A DNA stretch of 64,000 nt, taken from positions 33,885,191 through 33,949,190 of the forward strand of contig NC_035161.2 in the NCBI RefSeq assembly GCF_001659605.2. Reading direction: 5' to 3'. Source of the stretch: Manihot esculenta (Eukaryota > Streptophyta > Magnoliopsida > Malpighiales > Euphorbiaceae). Position numbers and translations under genes: made by a program. Each line of letters starts with the position of its first letter. Position 1 is the stretch's first letter. This document shows positions 27,101 through 40,433 of the stretch, piece after piece. Under the pieces are notes generated by a model. It worked only from the letters and a program-made list of their open reading frames with translations. It did no database searches and had not been told where the DNA came from.

Positions 27101-27447
27101 AATAACAATAAAGAAAATCCAATTCAAGAATTAAAAGAAACATACAATCCTAAAGAGCTAATTCGAAAAGTGGAGTTCCCATCTGAGAAAGCGAGCGGTG
27201 CGTCTACATTGGCTAGTTTACGGCCTCGTAGAATCTGATCACGGTGGGCTAACTCAGCATAGTACTCGAAACTTCCCTTAGACGGCCAGTTTCCTAAAGG
27301 GAAGTGATTATAAGCGGAATGAGACCAATTCTTGAGCGAGTCAGAGAAGCGGTGGTGCATCTTGAAGGTGAAGATGCGGCCATGAGAGCATTGAGGAAAG
27401 AACAAAATTGGGAGCAAGAAGAAGACAAACTTCAAGAAAAAAAGCAT
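24193..27447 (-). CDS. Pepsin-like (A1) aspartic protease, APF1-like
   Basis: Secreted or membrane-anchored A1 aspartic protease of the plant ASPARTIC PROTEASE FAMILY PROTEIN 1 type. Ten exons on the minus strand: 27146-27447, 26915-27050, 26121-26356, 25771-25995, 25526-25661, 25367-25440, 25186-25285, 25041-25098, 24503-24574, 24193-24416; 1563 nt, 520 aa, phases all close. Seen: N-terminal signal peptide (LFFLKFVFFLLPILFF); first catalytic motif VALDTGSDLFWVPCDC with Asp121; SILVED-like flap region TSTSGILVEDVLHL; GLFGLGMEQISVPSIL; second catalytic motif TALFDSGTSFTYL with Asp326; NIIGQNFMTGYRVVFDRE; and a hydrophobic C-terminus after Ser/His-rich spacer residues, as in GPI-anchored or membrane-bound relatives. 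Substrate is unknown. Intron 8 (24575-25040) holds a small LINE stub. It looks intact. Confidence 0.93.
24618..24752 (-). mobile_element. Short 5'-truncated LINE insertion with 12-bp target-site duplication
   Basis: A 111-bp insert (24630-24740) begins on the plus strand with a run of T (poly-A on the minus strand), followed by a short body. It is bounded by the direct repeat tattggtttctt at 24618-24629 and 24741-24752. Poly-A plus a duplication of this size is the hallmark of target-primed reverse transcription. It sits in an intron of the aspartic protease gene, in the same transcriptional orientation. Confidence 0.75.
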
Positions 27448-30400
27448 AATTGGAATGGGAATGTGAGAAGGAACAATATGATAAGCATTGAGCAGAGAAA
27501 TTCACATTAAAACCCTAGATCTTGGATACATTTTTACAGTTGCATGTGGAGAGGGTAGGGGGTGGTGGTGGTGGCGGTGGGGCCAGTTTAACTATTCGTG
27601 TTTTTTAGCGTGACAGTTGAAGTTGGAACTTTAAAAGCCCGGTTCTGAAAATCTCTCTTTTTGACTGTTTTAGAATACCGCCAGAATCAGATTGACGGCT
27701 CAGATAAAAAATGAGAATGCGGTGGCAGTGTGCACGTGGTACGTTCAAGTAAATATAGAATATACGAGTAGATTACATCAGATTAATTAATAATTTTCAC
27801 TGCTACTTTATACTCTCAATTAAGACAAAATGATCGACCAATAAATATATTATAATATTTAAATTCACTTGATATCGTTTGGATAGGAACGTGAGTATGG
27901 TAAAATCTGTGTTTTCATGGAGACTAATGAATATTTGGAGTTAGGATTTCGCGGACAAGTTCAAATTCAGTCTGACTTGTGTGGACATGCCATAAACTTA
28001 TATAAGGCTTAGAGTTGCATATTGAACCTTCATTAAGTTTTATCTTAATTCTTTTCGTTTGGACTGTCTCATACCTAGATATTTAAAGTTCGGCAATTAT
28101 TAAATATCTATTTACTTGTTTATTAATTATTTTGTGATTTATGAAATAAATTTCAAAATTCTAATTATTGTCATGCGGCTGTATAAGAGTTCTATCAAAA
28201 TTTCTTTCTGCCTTTTCCAATTTTAAATTTTTAATTTTTGCTTGTTGGTCTTCCTCTTGTGCCACTTATACTATTTTGCCTTCTCTCTTCCATGTTATTT
28301 TGACTATATGATCCAAGATATGTTTTGCTCCTCTCATGATTTTTACTAAAATTTTCGAGGTGGGTGGTTTGATCTCTTTCGTTCTTTATTTTTTTCACTA
28401 TTTTTCTCGTGATCTTATTGATATCCCTATCTTTAAGATTAGTGCTCTCCAGCCTAATAAACACATCGTTCTTCCCAACATGATAAATACTCAGTAAAAA
28501 ATAATTTAATCTCTTTTTCAAATAACAAAAATTTAAACTAATATTTTTTTTTTACTTTTTCATCGCGATCTTTCAATATTAATAAAATAAAATATTTGAC
28601 TAAAAATAATAAAATAAAAGTGTGAAATAAGAACTTAATAAGACAAATTAGAGTCTTAGCATAAAAAATACTTTAAAATTGGATTAATCTCATTACCCAC
28701 AATTCTTATTAACACTCTCTTTATCAAAATAATTTTTTAAATTATATCTCAAAAATATTTTTAATAATATATTTAACACAATTAAATAGATAAAATCTTA
28801 TAATATAATTTTGAAAGTATAAAATACTAAAATAAAAATTACATTATATGTAATTAAAAAAATAAAATAATAAATATAAATCTACGAAATAAGGAGGTAA
28901 AACAATTAGAATGAAAGCGTTAATCAATGACATTTTTATTAGACTAATCCATAAACTGATTGCCACTTGCTTTCCATTATACATTGATACGTTTTTCAAT
29001 TTTCTCCTGGATTCGACCTATTTGGACAGCGTATTCAGACGTGTCATACTGAAAACAGCAAAATATGTTCTCTCATTGTGAAATTGGTAATTATTTCACA
29101 GCTGTTCGGAGTGTAATATCTTAGACACCACGCAATAAACCACCCTTAAATCTTAATATTGAGAGGATAGAAGAAGAACATACGACAATTTTAAATTTAA
29201 AAATTTAATGTTATACTAATAATGTAATTATAAAATAATTGTATCATAATTCAAAATATTATGAATTATTTATTTTATAATCGTATATAAAATTTTATAT
29301 TTATAAATTTAATTTGATAGTAAATTTTTCTGAATAAATTTAAAAAATTTTAAAATTTACTTTTTTAATTTTTAATTTTGAATTTTTTTTAAATTAAAAA
29401 GTAAAATAATTTATTTAAAAAATTGAAATATTAATTAATAGAAAGAAAGAAAAAAGCAGTTTATTTTGAAATGGCATTCTCATGTTAAAAAAGGACAAAA
29501 TTCGTTATTTCCAAATAGACTCAAAAACTGTCTGATGACAATTAAAAAAAAAAAAAAAACTGACTGATGACATTTTTATTTCTATTAATTAGTGGTCTAT
29601 TTATTCAGCTCAAAGCTTATAATAATAATAATAATAAAACACATAAATCAGTGGTTTCCATCAGATTGCTGTTTGGAGGATTTTTTTTTTTTATGCTAAA
29701 AAGATAAAATAATAAGAAGAAGAAGAAGAAGAAAGGATTTTGGTTTTTGTATGAAGAGTAATTTAGCGTGTATAATGGTAGAAGAGGAGCCCAAGGCTTA
29801 CATTGCTGGCTTTTAAGCCGTGGATTTGTTGTTCTTATATACGGGACTCTGTCTGCTCAAATTGACCAGAACCCAGTTTTTTCATTTCAGTTCTTTCGAT
29901 TTCACCGATTCCCACAAATCCCTTCCAGTTTCTCAGTCTTGCTTCTCTTTTTTCTGTATTATCCAATACCCACCAAGGATAAAACGAAACCCACAATTTC
30001 AGAGTTTGAAGCAAGCGAATTCAAGAAGCCAATTGGAAGCAGCCCCCCCCCCTCTTCCTCCTTTATTTTCCCCTCAAATCTACTTCCACTTTTGATTTGG
30101 TGGATCTATAGATCCAACCCTTTACCCACGTATATTTCTCCTTTGTTCCTTTGGATTTTCATCATTTTTCAGATGCGGTAATTCAGTAGCTCACCAGAAA
30201 CTGTGCAGATAACCTTACTTTATATTGTGAGTTTCTCTTTATTATGTCTTTCTGTTTCATGTGATTGACATTTGAGTTCCAAATCCTTTTTATTTGTTTG
30301 GCTCTAATCAACTCGAGAATTTTGTACCTGCTGGAATGAGCATTTGTGTGGTTGATGACTTTGAAGTGTGAATGTAGACTTAGATTTGACCTCCTTTCTA

Positions 30401-30760
30401 TTTTTGCCATTCACCCCAAGCTGTTGTATATTTTATCTGTTTAATCTCTTGGGAGCACTGTTAGCATAGGGATAACTTTTATTTTGCTGTTTTAAGTGGA
30501 GATGGATATGGTTTTCTGATTTTAGATTTTCAGGCATCTATTTTTCTTAGTTTATTTGATTGTTTACTGAACTGTAGATCGATTCTTATCTCTTCAATTT
30601 GAGAATCTGTTGCTGCCTTCCTTCAGAGAAGTGTTCTCTTTATAGCTCTTTCAGTTATTGGTGTGTAGGAGGGGAGACTGGTGGAGTTTATTGGAAGGAG
30701 TGGTATTGCATCCAATTTTGGATGTCGAGGAATTGGCGGCTGTCCCCGGTGAGATGAGGG
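27448..30760. other. Divergent intergenic region between protease and PP2C genes
   Basis: Holds the promoters of both genes. 27548-27585 is G-rich on the plus strand (GGT/GGC repeats). 28500-29460 is very AT-rich. (AAT)n near 29621-29637 and (GAA)n near 29712-29733 are microsatellites. From about 29770 the sequence is C/T-rich and looks like the PP2C leader, possibly with a 5' UTR intron before the ATG at 30761. A minus-strand frame at 28231-28521 has a Lys/Arg/Asn-rich product with no recognisable family. Confidence 0.5.
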
Positions 30761-33700
30761 ATGTTATCAAAGTTGATGAACTTTTTGAGGTCCTGCTGGC
30801 GGCCGTCCTCGGAACGTTATGCCCACACGAGTTCGGATGCAGCGGGCCGGCAAGATGGGCTCCTTTGGTACAAAGACACTGGGAAGCACTTGCATGGTGA
30901 ATTTTCTATGGCTGTCTTGCAGGCCAATAATTTGCTTGAGGATCAGAGCCAGCTTGAGTCCGGTCTCTTGAGCACTCTTGACTCTGGCCCCTATGGTACC
31001 TTCATTGGAGTATATGATGGCCATGGAGGGCCAGAGACATCGCGTTACATTAGTGATCATCTGTTTCGGCATCTAAAGAGTAAGAAACCAACACCGTTGT
31101 GGTGCTTTTCACATGAGAATGTGTTTTTACCACATAGCTGTTATTTTCAGTTACATTTGCCAATCTGGAATTTGGATTGATGTCTTAAAAGAATAATAAA
31201 ACCACCACATACTCCCGTCCCCCTTCAAATCCCCATCTGTTCGTAATCTAGTATCTTTGTTATTCGTGGTTCAGTGGTTTGATTCATTGTTGAGAATCAC
31301 TCCTAATATTGGAGTTTGCAGGTTTCACCTCAGAACATCAATGTATGTCTGTAGATGTGATTAAGAAAGCATATCAAGCGACTGAAGAGGGATTTCTTTC
31401 TCTTGTCACTAAACAATGGCCCGTGAAGCCTCAGATTGCAGCAGTTGGATCTTGTTGTCTGGTGGGTGTCATTTGTGGGGGTACCCTCTACATTGCTAAC
31501 CTTGGTGATTCACGTGCTGTTCTTGGTAGGCTTGTTAAAGCAACTGGGGAGGTTCTTGCCATCCAGCTGTCATCAGAACATAATGCGGCCATAGAGTCTG
31601 TCAGGGAGGAGATGCATTCTATGCATCCAGATGATTCGCGGATTGTGGTTTTGAGGCATAATGTATGGCGCGTGAAGGGCCTGATACAGGTAAACCTGGA
31701 TAATTGTGGTAGATGTTTCATATAACTGGCCCTTTATAGTTTGTCTTATCTTGATATCTGTGCCATTTTCAGTATCAGATGGAAAACTTTTATTAAATGC
31801 TGAAAAAAATTTGAAGCAATGTAAGAGTATTGGATCTTTTTCTTTAAAGCATCAAATGCCCTTGTTGGTGTCTGTTTTTCTCAAAGGCAATGTGCGTTTA
31901 AGGATTTGATGTTCTCTTCTTCATTGTTCATTGTTCATGGCGCCTAATCACAGCTATGATATGATAGACATGCAATGGCTGGCATTTTGAGTGATTTAGT
32001 TCTTTATGTTTGTACTTGGGATAGTGAATAGTTCTGATTTTTGAAGGAGATTTGTATAATGTTTTTTTTTTAACTAAAAGTTAATGGAAATCACATTTCT
32101 CTTTCTTATTTTATGGGAAGTTAATTTGGTTAGAGTTGTCCTGGTAGAGCTTCAAGTGGGATGGAATTATTTACAAACCAGTTACAGTTAAGCCTCACGA
32201 CTGGGGAAAGGAATTTGAGCGATACACCTCTGAACTTTGAGGTTCTGAACAAGTAGGGAGATTTAATTTGCTATGTGCAAAAGTGAAAAATCTCTAATAA
32301 AAGGATGGCTTGAGAGTAATCAATATGGATATGACCAAGTAATGAGTGCTTAAAGTAATTTGGAAAAGAAGAAACAAGCTGTGATGGTAACCTTTAATCT
32401 TAACTATTGTTGTTGGGGGTTTCTTTTTTATTGTTATTATTATAGGATAGTTTGATTGAGGAGTGTGGTTAAGCTTTTTGGAAAAATAAAGGATATTAAC
32501 ATCATTCATTGGCATGATAAAGTAGCAACTAGTCTCAGGTCATATTCAGTGTTGTCATTTTCTGGATGAAGTTAATTACCTTTTGTGGACTGAAATAAGG
32601 TATCTGATTCTTACAAAGGATGCTGAAGATTTGGCATGTTGAATTCTGTAATGGATACTGAAGACAAATGCAGAGATTACAGAAGACTAGTTTAATGCAA
32701 TTTTAGTGTTAAGTGTAGCTATCATGCCAGGATGCTTTCTTTGATGGACAAACTATATCTGCTGATAGGGCTGTAATGAAAAACTACTAGTTGTCTGAAA
32801 CAAATGTATTCATATTTACTACACAATTTTGCTATTTTGATATAATTATTTGTTACTTCTCTTTTTTTGATATATTTAGGAGTTATTACATAATATTGGC
32901 TTTAGATATATCACCATGTTGTTTGTGCAGTATATGTTTTCATATCAATAAATGCGTGAGCATACACATGTATGATGAGTTTTAATATGTTGATAAACTT
33001 TTACACACAGGTTTCTAGATCCATTGGGGATGTATATCTTAAGAAGGCTGAGTTTAACAGAGAGCCCTTGTATGCGAAGTTCCGCCTCCGTGAACCTTTC
33101 AACCGGCCAATTTTAAGCTCTGATCCGTCAATTTCTGTGCATGAACTACAACCTCTTGATCAGTTTCTCATATTTGCTTCTGATGGGCTTTGGGAGCACC
33201 TCAGCAATCAGGATGCTGTTGATATAGTTCAAAATCACTCCCGTAACGTAAGAACTCTATTTCAGGCTATCAGTTGTTGCTTAATATATATAATGTAGTT
33301 ACATCACTCGGCTTCATAGGTTACAGAGTAAACAATACTACAACAACTTTGCCTTTATGTTTGGTGAATGAAAATGGACAACATAGGAAATGCAAGTTAC
33401 TAGCAGAGATTTCGGCATCTCTTGGAACTTTACTTAGTGATCTATGAGCACCATTTGCAATGTGGATTGATGTACATGCTTCTTCCAATCTTTTGATTTT
33501 ATGTTCAATTCTTTTTTTGTTTACTGAGCTTGTCAAACTAATCCTTTTGCTCCTTCAGTTCAAGAAATCTATTGCCTATAGTTTTGATAGACGGTTTTAT
33601 TTTGTTATATACTTGTTTTCAAGAAAGTTCTCTCATTTTTCTATTATTTGGATACTACTACTTTCTATCTGTTTCTAGATATTTAAATTTCTGCAAGTCC

Positions 33701-34692
33701 CTGTGTTTAAAAAATTATTATTCTTATTCCTGACCAAATGGATTGATACTAAGGTTTGGAGAATTATATCGCAATAGCACGTGCTTGCTGTGGTAGGCCA
33801 TGTGCCTTGCCAGTGCTGTGCAATTGCAAAATTGACGTTGAATATGCGGGCTTATTTTATGTTCTGTAAATATATAAACAACTCCATTGGGATGCTTGAT
33901 AGAGCTGATATTATAGGATCTTAGTAAGCAAAATATGAGTAACTGTTAGGGACAATATGCAGATGGACCAGCCAGTCCAACAGGGGCCCAGGCAGCTATA
34001 AGTGTACTCAAGAAAGAAATATAGAGGCTCCAGCAGCAAAGGAATTCTGGAAGGAATGGGGTTGTCGAGGAAAGGACAACAGGTAGTTACAGATGCGGGA
34101 ATATTGGGAAAAGAATCTTCAGGTGTCCAGGAGGCCAGCAACCAGAGCAGAAGGGATATATGAGAAAAGCAGGCAGAGAGAAATAGAATGGAGAAAAATT
34201 ATCTTTTGTTGGTATCGGCTTATAGCTGGGCTAGGAGAGTTAATACTGAATTCCTTAGATTATTTTCTTGTTTGTATTGTGTGGTATTCCCCTATCCTTG
34301 AAATTCTCAGAATATACAAATTGAGTTTCTGTTTCAAACATTGGTCTCTATATGTCTCGTTCTTTATCTCTATCATTAACGATGGGGAAGAAATCTGTCG
34401 TCCAATGATTTTCATACTTGTCTGACTGCAGGGAATTGCTAGGAGGCTCGTGAAGACTGCCTTGCAGGAAGCTGCTAAAAAGAGAGAAATGAGATACTCG
34501 GATTTGAAGAAAATAGATCGCGGTGTCCGCCGCCATTTCCACGATGATATCACTGTCATAGTAGTATTTCTTGACTGGAATCTTGTGAGCAGAGCCAGCT
34601 CAATCAAAGGGCCTTCCATATCTGTGAGAGGGGGTGGAGTCAACCTACCAGCAAAAACTCTAGCTCCTTGTGGCACAACAATGGAAACTTAA
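30761..34692 (+). CDS. Protein phosphatase 2C, clade D-type
   Basis: Mg/Mn-dependent Ser/Thr phosphatase. Family knowledge: clade D PP2Cs dephosphorylate plasma-membrane H+-ATPase and are held off by SAUR proteins; I assign the clade from overall likeness, not alignment. Exons: 30761-31079, 31322-31689, 33011-33247, 34432-34692; 1185 nt, 394 aa, phases agree. Seen: N-terminus [43 protein letters not shown]; metal-binding [16 protein letters not shown] with Asp86, Gly87, His88; [45 protein letters not shown]; and the C-terminal metal site [14 protein letters not shown]. The metal-site motifs are present, so it should be active. Intron 2 is about 1.3 kb; intron 3 contains a probable solo LTR. 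The start is the first ATG that opens the full family N-terminus. Confidence 0.94.
33939..34380. mobile_element. Probable solo LTR in PP2C intron 3
   Basis: A 432-bp block, 33944-34375, begins TGTTAGGG and ends CTATCA, i.e. the TG...CA ends of LTRs. It is flanked by gtaac (33939-33943) and ttaac (34376-34380), a 5-bp target duplication with one mismatch. Its base composition differs from the surrounding AT-rich intron. No internal coding region is present. Strand is not determined. Confidence 0.5.
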
Positions 34693-37326
34693 CAGCACTT
34701 GATGTAGTTGACATTTGATAATGCTTTACCATGTGCAGGACCTATATTAGAATTTACTTGGTACTAGCTGCCACTTGGAGTGAAAGAGCAAGAGAAAAGA
34801 AGGTGCAACCCTTAGATTAATTTTTTAACGTACAATGTAAAATTTAACTCGAGACAAGTATTTTATATCATTTTTTTAATTCCTGTGCTCATGAGCTGAA
34901 ATGAAAGGATATAATCAGGGGAAGAAGCGAGCTGAAATGCAGAGGAGATGCTAAAGATTAGTTTTCTTTAGGTCAATTTTCTTGATGCATTCATGCAACT
35001 CTCTCTCTTGGAGGTTTAGGAGTTTTTGCTTTTTGTAAATTATATGAAACATGTGCCCCTTGGGGGTCAAAGTTTATGTACTTGTGCTTCCACACTAGGA
35101 AGTGGGTCTCTTGAATGGTTGGGAAACCTCTTCTTTCTCATCCTTTTTATTTTTAAAGGCATACTAATATCATGGAACCTATCTACCAAATTCTGCTTTT
35201 GGAAGTAAGGAGGAGCTCTTTTTTTTTCTTTTTTTTTAAATTCAAAGTTGTCCTCTGATGGGTTAAATGTGAGTAAAAAAAAAGAAGACTGCTCATAAAT
35301 TTGCTTATGTCGACATTTTGCTGATGCCGGAGTGAAATTAGGCTGCTTCACCTCACCCCTTTTACCATTTTGAGGTTGCAGAAATATTCAGTAGCAGATT
35401 TCATTTTATATTTGTGGGAATTAGTTACAACACATAATGAGCCATGATCTCTGCCTACAAATTAATTAAAAATTGAGTAATTTATTTGGCTAGTAGTTAC
35501 TTTATCTCGACATATGTATAACTTTTATCAGTCTTTCAACTAGCCACGTACGCAACTCCCTGGTTACTGGTTTGGATTAACAAATAATTTCCAAGAATCT
35601 TTTGAAAACCATGAAACTTTACACTTTTAAAGATTATCAATCAATATAATATAATATTAATTCAAGGACAAGTATATTTAATTGAACTAGGCAAGTGAAA
35701 GCTTAAAAAGAAAAAATTAGAAAAATCTAATTTTATTAATAAAAAGTTATGCCCACTCATTAGTGGAGGATCTTGTGATGTTAATTACTTACCCATGATA
35801 TTCTGTGTCAATTATTATATCTTTACTTACCTAAGCATGGAAAGGCATAGAATGGGCAGTATACTTTCCAATTCTCTTCGTAGAAGGGACACATTTTGAC
35901 CAAAAAAAAAAAAAACTCTTTAGTTGTTTAAATTTAATTATTTATATTATTAAATTGTATAAATAGTAGCAGATCCATTAGCTATAGGCTTTAGTGAATT
36001 CAGGAAAAAATCTTGTCTTGTTCACATTACACTGTGTAAGGTGGTCCTCAATATGGGGAGTGGGGTAGGTAGGGGCAATTCTTTATGCATGAGTCTTGCC
36101 ACACAGAACAATTATGAACTTAAGACCTTGTTAAATTGGGATAAATAATCTAGTAAAATATTTTATTACTATTATCATTAATCTAAATTTAGGCTAAGAA
36201 AGTAAATTTTTTTCTTTAGGAAACAAACTTTTAAAGGTAAGCCATTCAATTATAGTAACTTTAATTTATTTAACAGGATCGTTAGATTGCTTTTTTCTGA
36301 TTAAAAGTAACATATTTTATTTATGGCATTCTTGTTTTTTAACTTTAAATAAATTTAATATAATAAGTAAATTTATTTTTGACAATGTATTTCTTAGAAA
36401 TATAATTTACAAAGGACAAGAATATGTTAAAAACCAGACCCCACTTCAATCTCTGTGATTAGGCGATCTTCTGGTTCATGAGTGTCAATGAGTGATGACA
36501 AGCCAGCAACCTTAAAGCCATTCACGTCATCATTATTGCCTCATCATATGAGAATGACTGAGATGCTAGCTCCACCCTCTCAAAACACGTTTTCAACATA
36601 AAATTTTCTTGCAATTGTGTTTCTTTTAGAAGCGTTGCACGCAAGTAATAGAGCAAATTCACTAATTCACTTCATTTAAAAAAAAAAAATTCTCCTGGCT
36701 AATTGTCAGTTTCATGTCAAAGTGCAGATAAAGCAAGAAAACCTTCGTCTCTTTGTTTCTCTTTTTTCTTTATCATGTTTTTGAGCTTTGAGGTCATTTT
36801 CTCTGCTCTATTCTTTCTACTTACTGTCTGGCTTATCATTAACCTTCTACAGTTTGTACTTGTTGCCAGCTAAGTCTATTGCAAAGGAGGAAAAATGAAA
36901 TCTTTCAAAAACAATCGTATGTATATGGCAGTGAAATAAATGGGTTGTCATGTTCTTTTTAATAGTGTTATAAGAGACTGAAATCACCCATTGCACAAGC
37001 ACTGAGTTTTAGTGACCAATAGCCTCTCTATCTCGCTCCTCCTCTGACAATGCCCAGCTGTTGGTTTTTCAACTTTACCTGAGAGACCCTTTAATCTCAG
37101 CTAAAATCCAAACTAAATCACCTCTTTCATTCTCATCATCCACCATTATTTTCTATCAGTTACTGCCTGCTGATGTTTATAGTTCTCTTCTCTTCAACTT
37201 TTCCAGTACTGCCTTTCTGCCATCACTATCACAGACTTCCTCCATTTTAGCAAAAAACCAGCAATTGTTTCACAGACGAGACAAAACACACTTCTTTTTC
37301 CACCAAGAACAGGGCTTTGTAGAGAG
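34693..37326. other. Intergenic region between PP2C and NRG2-like genes
   Basis: 34693 to about 35200 is likely PP2C 3' UTR. The rest is AT-rich with scattered A/T homopolymers. 36420-36600 is a moderate-GC patch without a frame, in the promoter area of the next gene. The last 300 bases look like 5' leader of the DUF630/632 gene. No other gene seen. Confidence 0.5.
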
Positions 37327-40300
37327 ATGGGGTGTGGTCTGTCAAAGCAAGATGAAGAAGACGATGTTGTGTCCTTGTGTGGAGAAAGAAAACGGCTACT
37401 TAAGTTGGCTGTAGAGAGAAGGTATGCATTTGCAGATGCTCAGTTCAAGTATAATGAGTCTCTCCATGCAGTAGCATTGGCTTTGAGATTGTTTGTGGCA
37501 AGACATTCTTCTCCATCTTCTCCTTTTCTTATCACTTACCCTTCTGCTACTTCTGCTAATGTTGACACCAACGAAAACCTTCCCACCACCCCAATTGTTC
37601 TTCAACAGAGGCCAACTGAAACCACCCTTGAAACCGTTGCATGTCAGCGTTCTGATTCTAAGTTGGTTTCTTCTAAATTAGAGACAAAATTACAAGAAAC
37701 CCATGAATATAATAATGACAATGGTCATCACGAGGAGCAGGTTTCCGAGGAAGAATATAATGAAAGTGAAAGTGAAGAAGGAGAAGGGCTTTGTGGCCAC
37801 TTCTATGATGAGGATGGTCCACCAGTGCCATCACCGCAGAGGGAATTTGGGTGGGATTACTTTTACCCGTTTGATGAAATGTCTCAAATGAGATCAGAGG
37901 TTTTAAATGGGTTCAGTCTAAGCTCAGATGAGGATTTGAGGGCTGCAAGAGAGAAAGAAGGGATTCCAGAGCTGGAAGAGGATGGAGAGAAAGTAATGAA
38001 TGAGGATGAAGATGCGAATGTGAAAAGTGGTGATGTGGATCATGAGGAAAATGGAATTACAGGTGTGAGAAATGGGGATAATGCATGTGTAGCAGTCCAA
38101 GGGGAGAGTACTGGACTGAGAGTGATTGATGAACCCACAAGTGGGAGGGAGTTGTTGGAAGCATTGAAAAATATTGAGGACCATTTTTTCAGGGCATACG
38201 ATTCTGGGTTGGATATTTCAAGGATGCTAGAGGCCAACAGAGTACAATTGCAATCTGGTCTAGAGGAGATCAAAGGTGGCTTCTTCTTCTTGTTCTTCTC
38301 TTTTTCAAAATAATAATAATAGTAATTTATCCTCACAGGTCTGAATTTTATAATTAGTTTCACTTCATTATCTATTCGTAGTCTTGGTTAGAAACTTCCA
38401 AAAATTGATTAATTAAACAAGGCATAGCTCCATGAAGTGAAGTGTGACATTCTAGGCTATATTAATGATTGTTGAGAAAACTATCATTCAACTAATCTGG
38501 GATGAAGAGTGATTGTAAATCTAGGCCATCTCTTGAAACATTATCGTCCTAAAATGTATAGTTGTTAGGAATTATCATTTCTTGTTATGGCAGTGATAAT
38601 GGAAGTTAAGCCTGTTATTTTAGGATGAAATTTCAATTCATTGGCTTTTCTAGCTGTTTTCACCTCGCTGTCAGTGGCAGTTCTCCTCTTTTTCCCCTTT
38701 CAAATTCTCACGTAAATTTTAAGAAATTGTCCTCATTTTTTTTCTTTCACCATTGATGTTCGGATGCAGAGAGCTCAAATAAGATCATCAGATCAATTAC
38801 ATGGAACCGATCTACTTTATCTAGGTCCTCCTCCAGTAAAAGTCTCCTTACATCTAGTTCTATAAGTTCTTCAATGTGGACAGAATTCAAGACTGATCTA
38901 TTTGATGACTATGGATTGGATGCGGGAAGCCATTCGCTGACTCTGGAGAGGTTATATGCTTGGGAGAAGAAGCTCCACCAGGAGTTGAAGGTAAATGCAT
39001 CAACGTTTTGAACTCTATGCTAATCATTTCAATAACAGTCTGATCTTAATCAATGACAAAGATACTATGTGTAATGTCGCATCAAACTAGCCCATCACTT
39101 GATCAGTTCATTGATCTTGATGCAAGAAACTCGATGTTTCTGTCTCAGTATCCATCTCTTTTATTGCTGTGGCATGCCAATAGCTTGATATCTCTTGTTA
39201 CTGCTTACAAACTCCATTAAAATGTTATATTCATGAGTGTGCTCAGGCCGGAGATCAGACCAGGAAAATTTATGAGCGAAAATGCTCCCATTTGAGGCAG
39301 CCAGGTGCTACAGGAGATGACTTCTGTTACATGGATAAACCTACAACTGAATTGAAAGAATTGTATTCCAGGATCTCAGTAGCAATAAGAAGTGTAGAGT
39401 CAATTTCTGATAGAATAAATAAATTAAGGGATGAAGAGCTTCAGCCGCAACTTCTTGAGCTGCTACATGGGTAAGAAAAAAGATGTTAGAAATTTATAGC
39501 AAGGATTAAGAACGCTGAAGTTAAGATTCAGCTGTTTGATGAATTTGATCCTTCTACTTCTGCAGCCTAATGAGAAACTGGAAGATAATGTTGGAATCAC
39601 ATAAATCTCAAAGCCAAATTATGCTTGAAGTGAAATTCTTCAACTGTCCAGCTTATGGAAAGTTCTGTAATGACTCTCACCGTCTTGCCACTCTTCATCT
39701 TGAGGCAGAGCTTGATAATTGGCATTCCTGCTTTGCTGCATATGTATCTACACAGAAGGCCTACATTGAAGCTCTTCGTGGTTGGTTGTCCAAGTTCATT
39801 GCTCCTGAAGTTGAATTCTACAGCAGGAGAAAGTCTTCACTCCCGCCCTGTAGAATTAATGGGCCACCATTGCTAGTAACCTGTCATGGTTGGCTAACTT
39901 GGCTGGACAAACTGCCAGACAAGGCTGTAACATATGCCATGAAAAGCTTTGCAAAGGATATTCATGCCCTGTGGAATCAACAAGGAAAAGAGCAGCAGCA
40001 AAAGAGGAAGGTGGATGGCCTAGCCAAAGAACTTGACAGGAAGTCTCTGGCATTCCAAAGAGCAGAGAGGAGGATCCTTGGATCCAAGATATCTGAGCAG
40101 GAAGCACTGGTCACTATCCGTGATCGCATCGAGTACTTGGCAGAAGGGAGAAAACTATTGGATATGTTCAGTGAAAGGCTAGATGAAGAGAAGGAAAAGC
40201 ACCTCACTAACATACAGGAGACCCAGCAAATGGCTTTGAGTGGATTTCAGACAGGATTTTCTTCAGTTTTCGAGTCATTGGCCGAGTTTTCTAAAGCATC

Positions 40301-40433
40301 TGTGGAAATGTATGCTGATCTTGTAACATACAGTGCAGATGCAAAGGCAGCAGATAAAAATTACATCAAGTTATCCTGTATGGATGGGTTGGGCTCTGAG
40401 GTTCCTACCAGAGAGGAACAAATGAAAATATAG
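37327..40433 (+). CDS. DUF630/DUF632 protein, NRG2-like
   Basis: Plant-specific protein with N-terminal DUF630 and C-terminal DUF632. The family includes Arabidopsis NRG2, a positive regulator of nitrate signalling that binds NLP7; many members are annotated as 'bZIP-like', without a true bZIP. Exons: 37327-38275, 38770-38990, 39247-39470, 39566-40433; 2262 nt, 753 aa, phases close. Seen: myristoylation-type start MGCGLSKQDEED; DUF630 block LCGERKRLLKLAVERRYAFA and HAVALALRLFVARHSSPSSP (within residues 1-65); a long acidic linker (EEEYNESESEEGEG); EFGWDYFYPFDEM; DUF632 from ELLEALKNIEDHFFRAYDSG through LTLERLYAWEKKLHQELK, the coiled region of exon 3, and LDNWHSCFAAYVSTQKAYIEAL to the C-terminus. 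Membrane attachment by myristoylation/palmitoylation is inferred from Gly2/Cys3. Which paralogue it is cannot be told by eye. Confidence 0.93.

Noticed and set aside
28231..28521. 96-codon minus-strand Lys/Asn-rich open frame
   Set aside because: No motif, single frame in an AT-rich divergent promoter region; more likely chance or TE debris.
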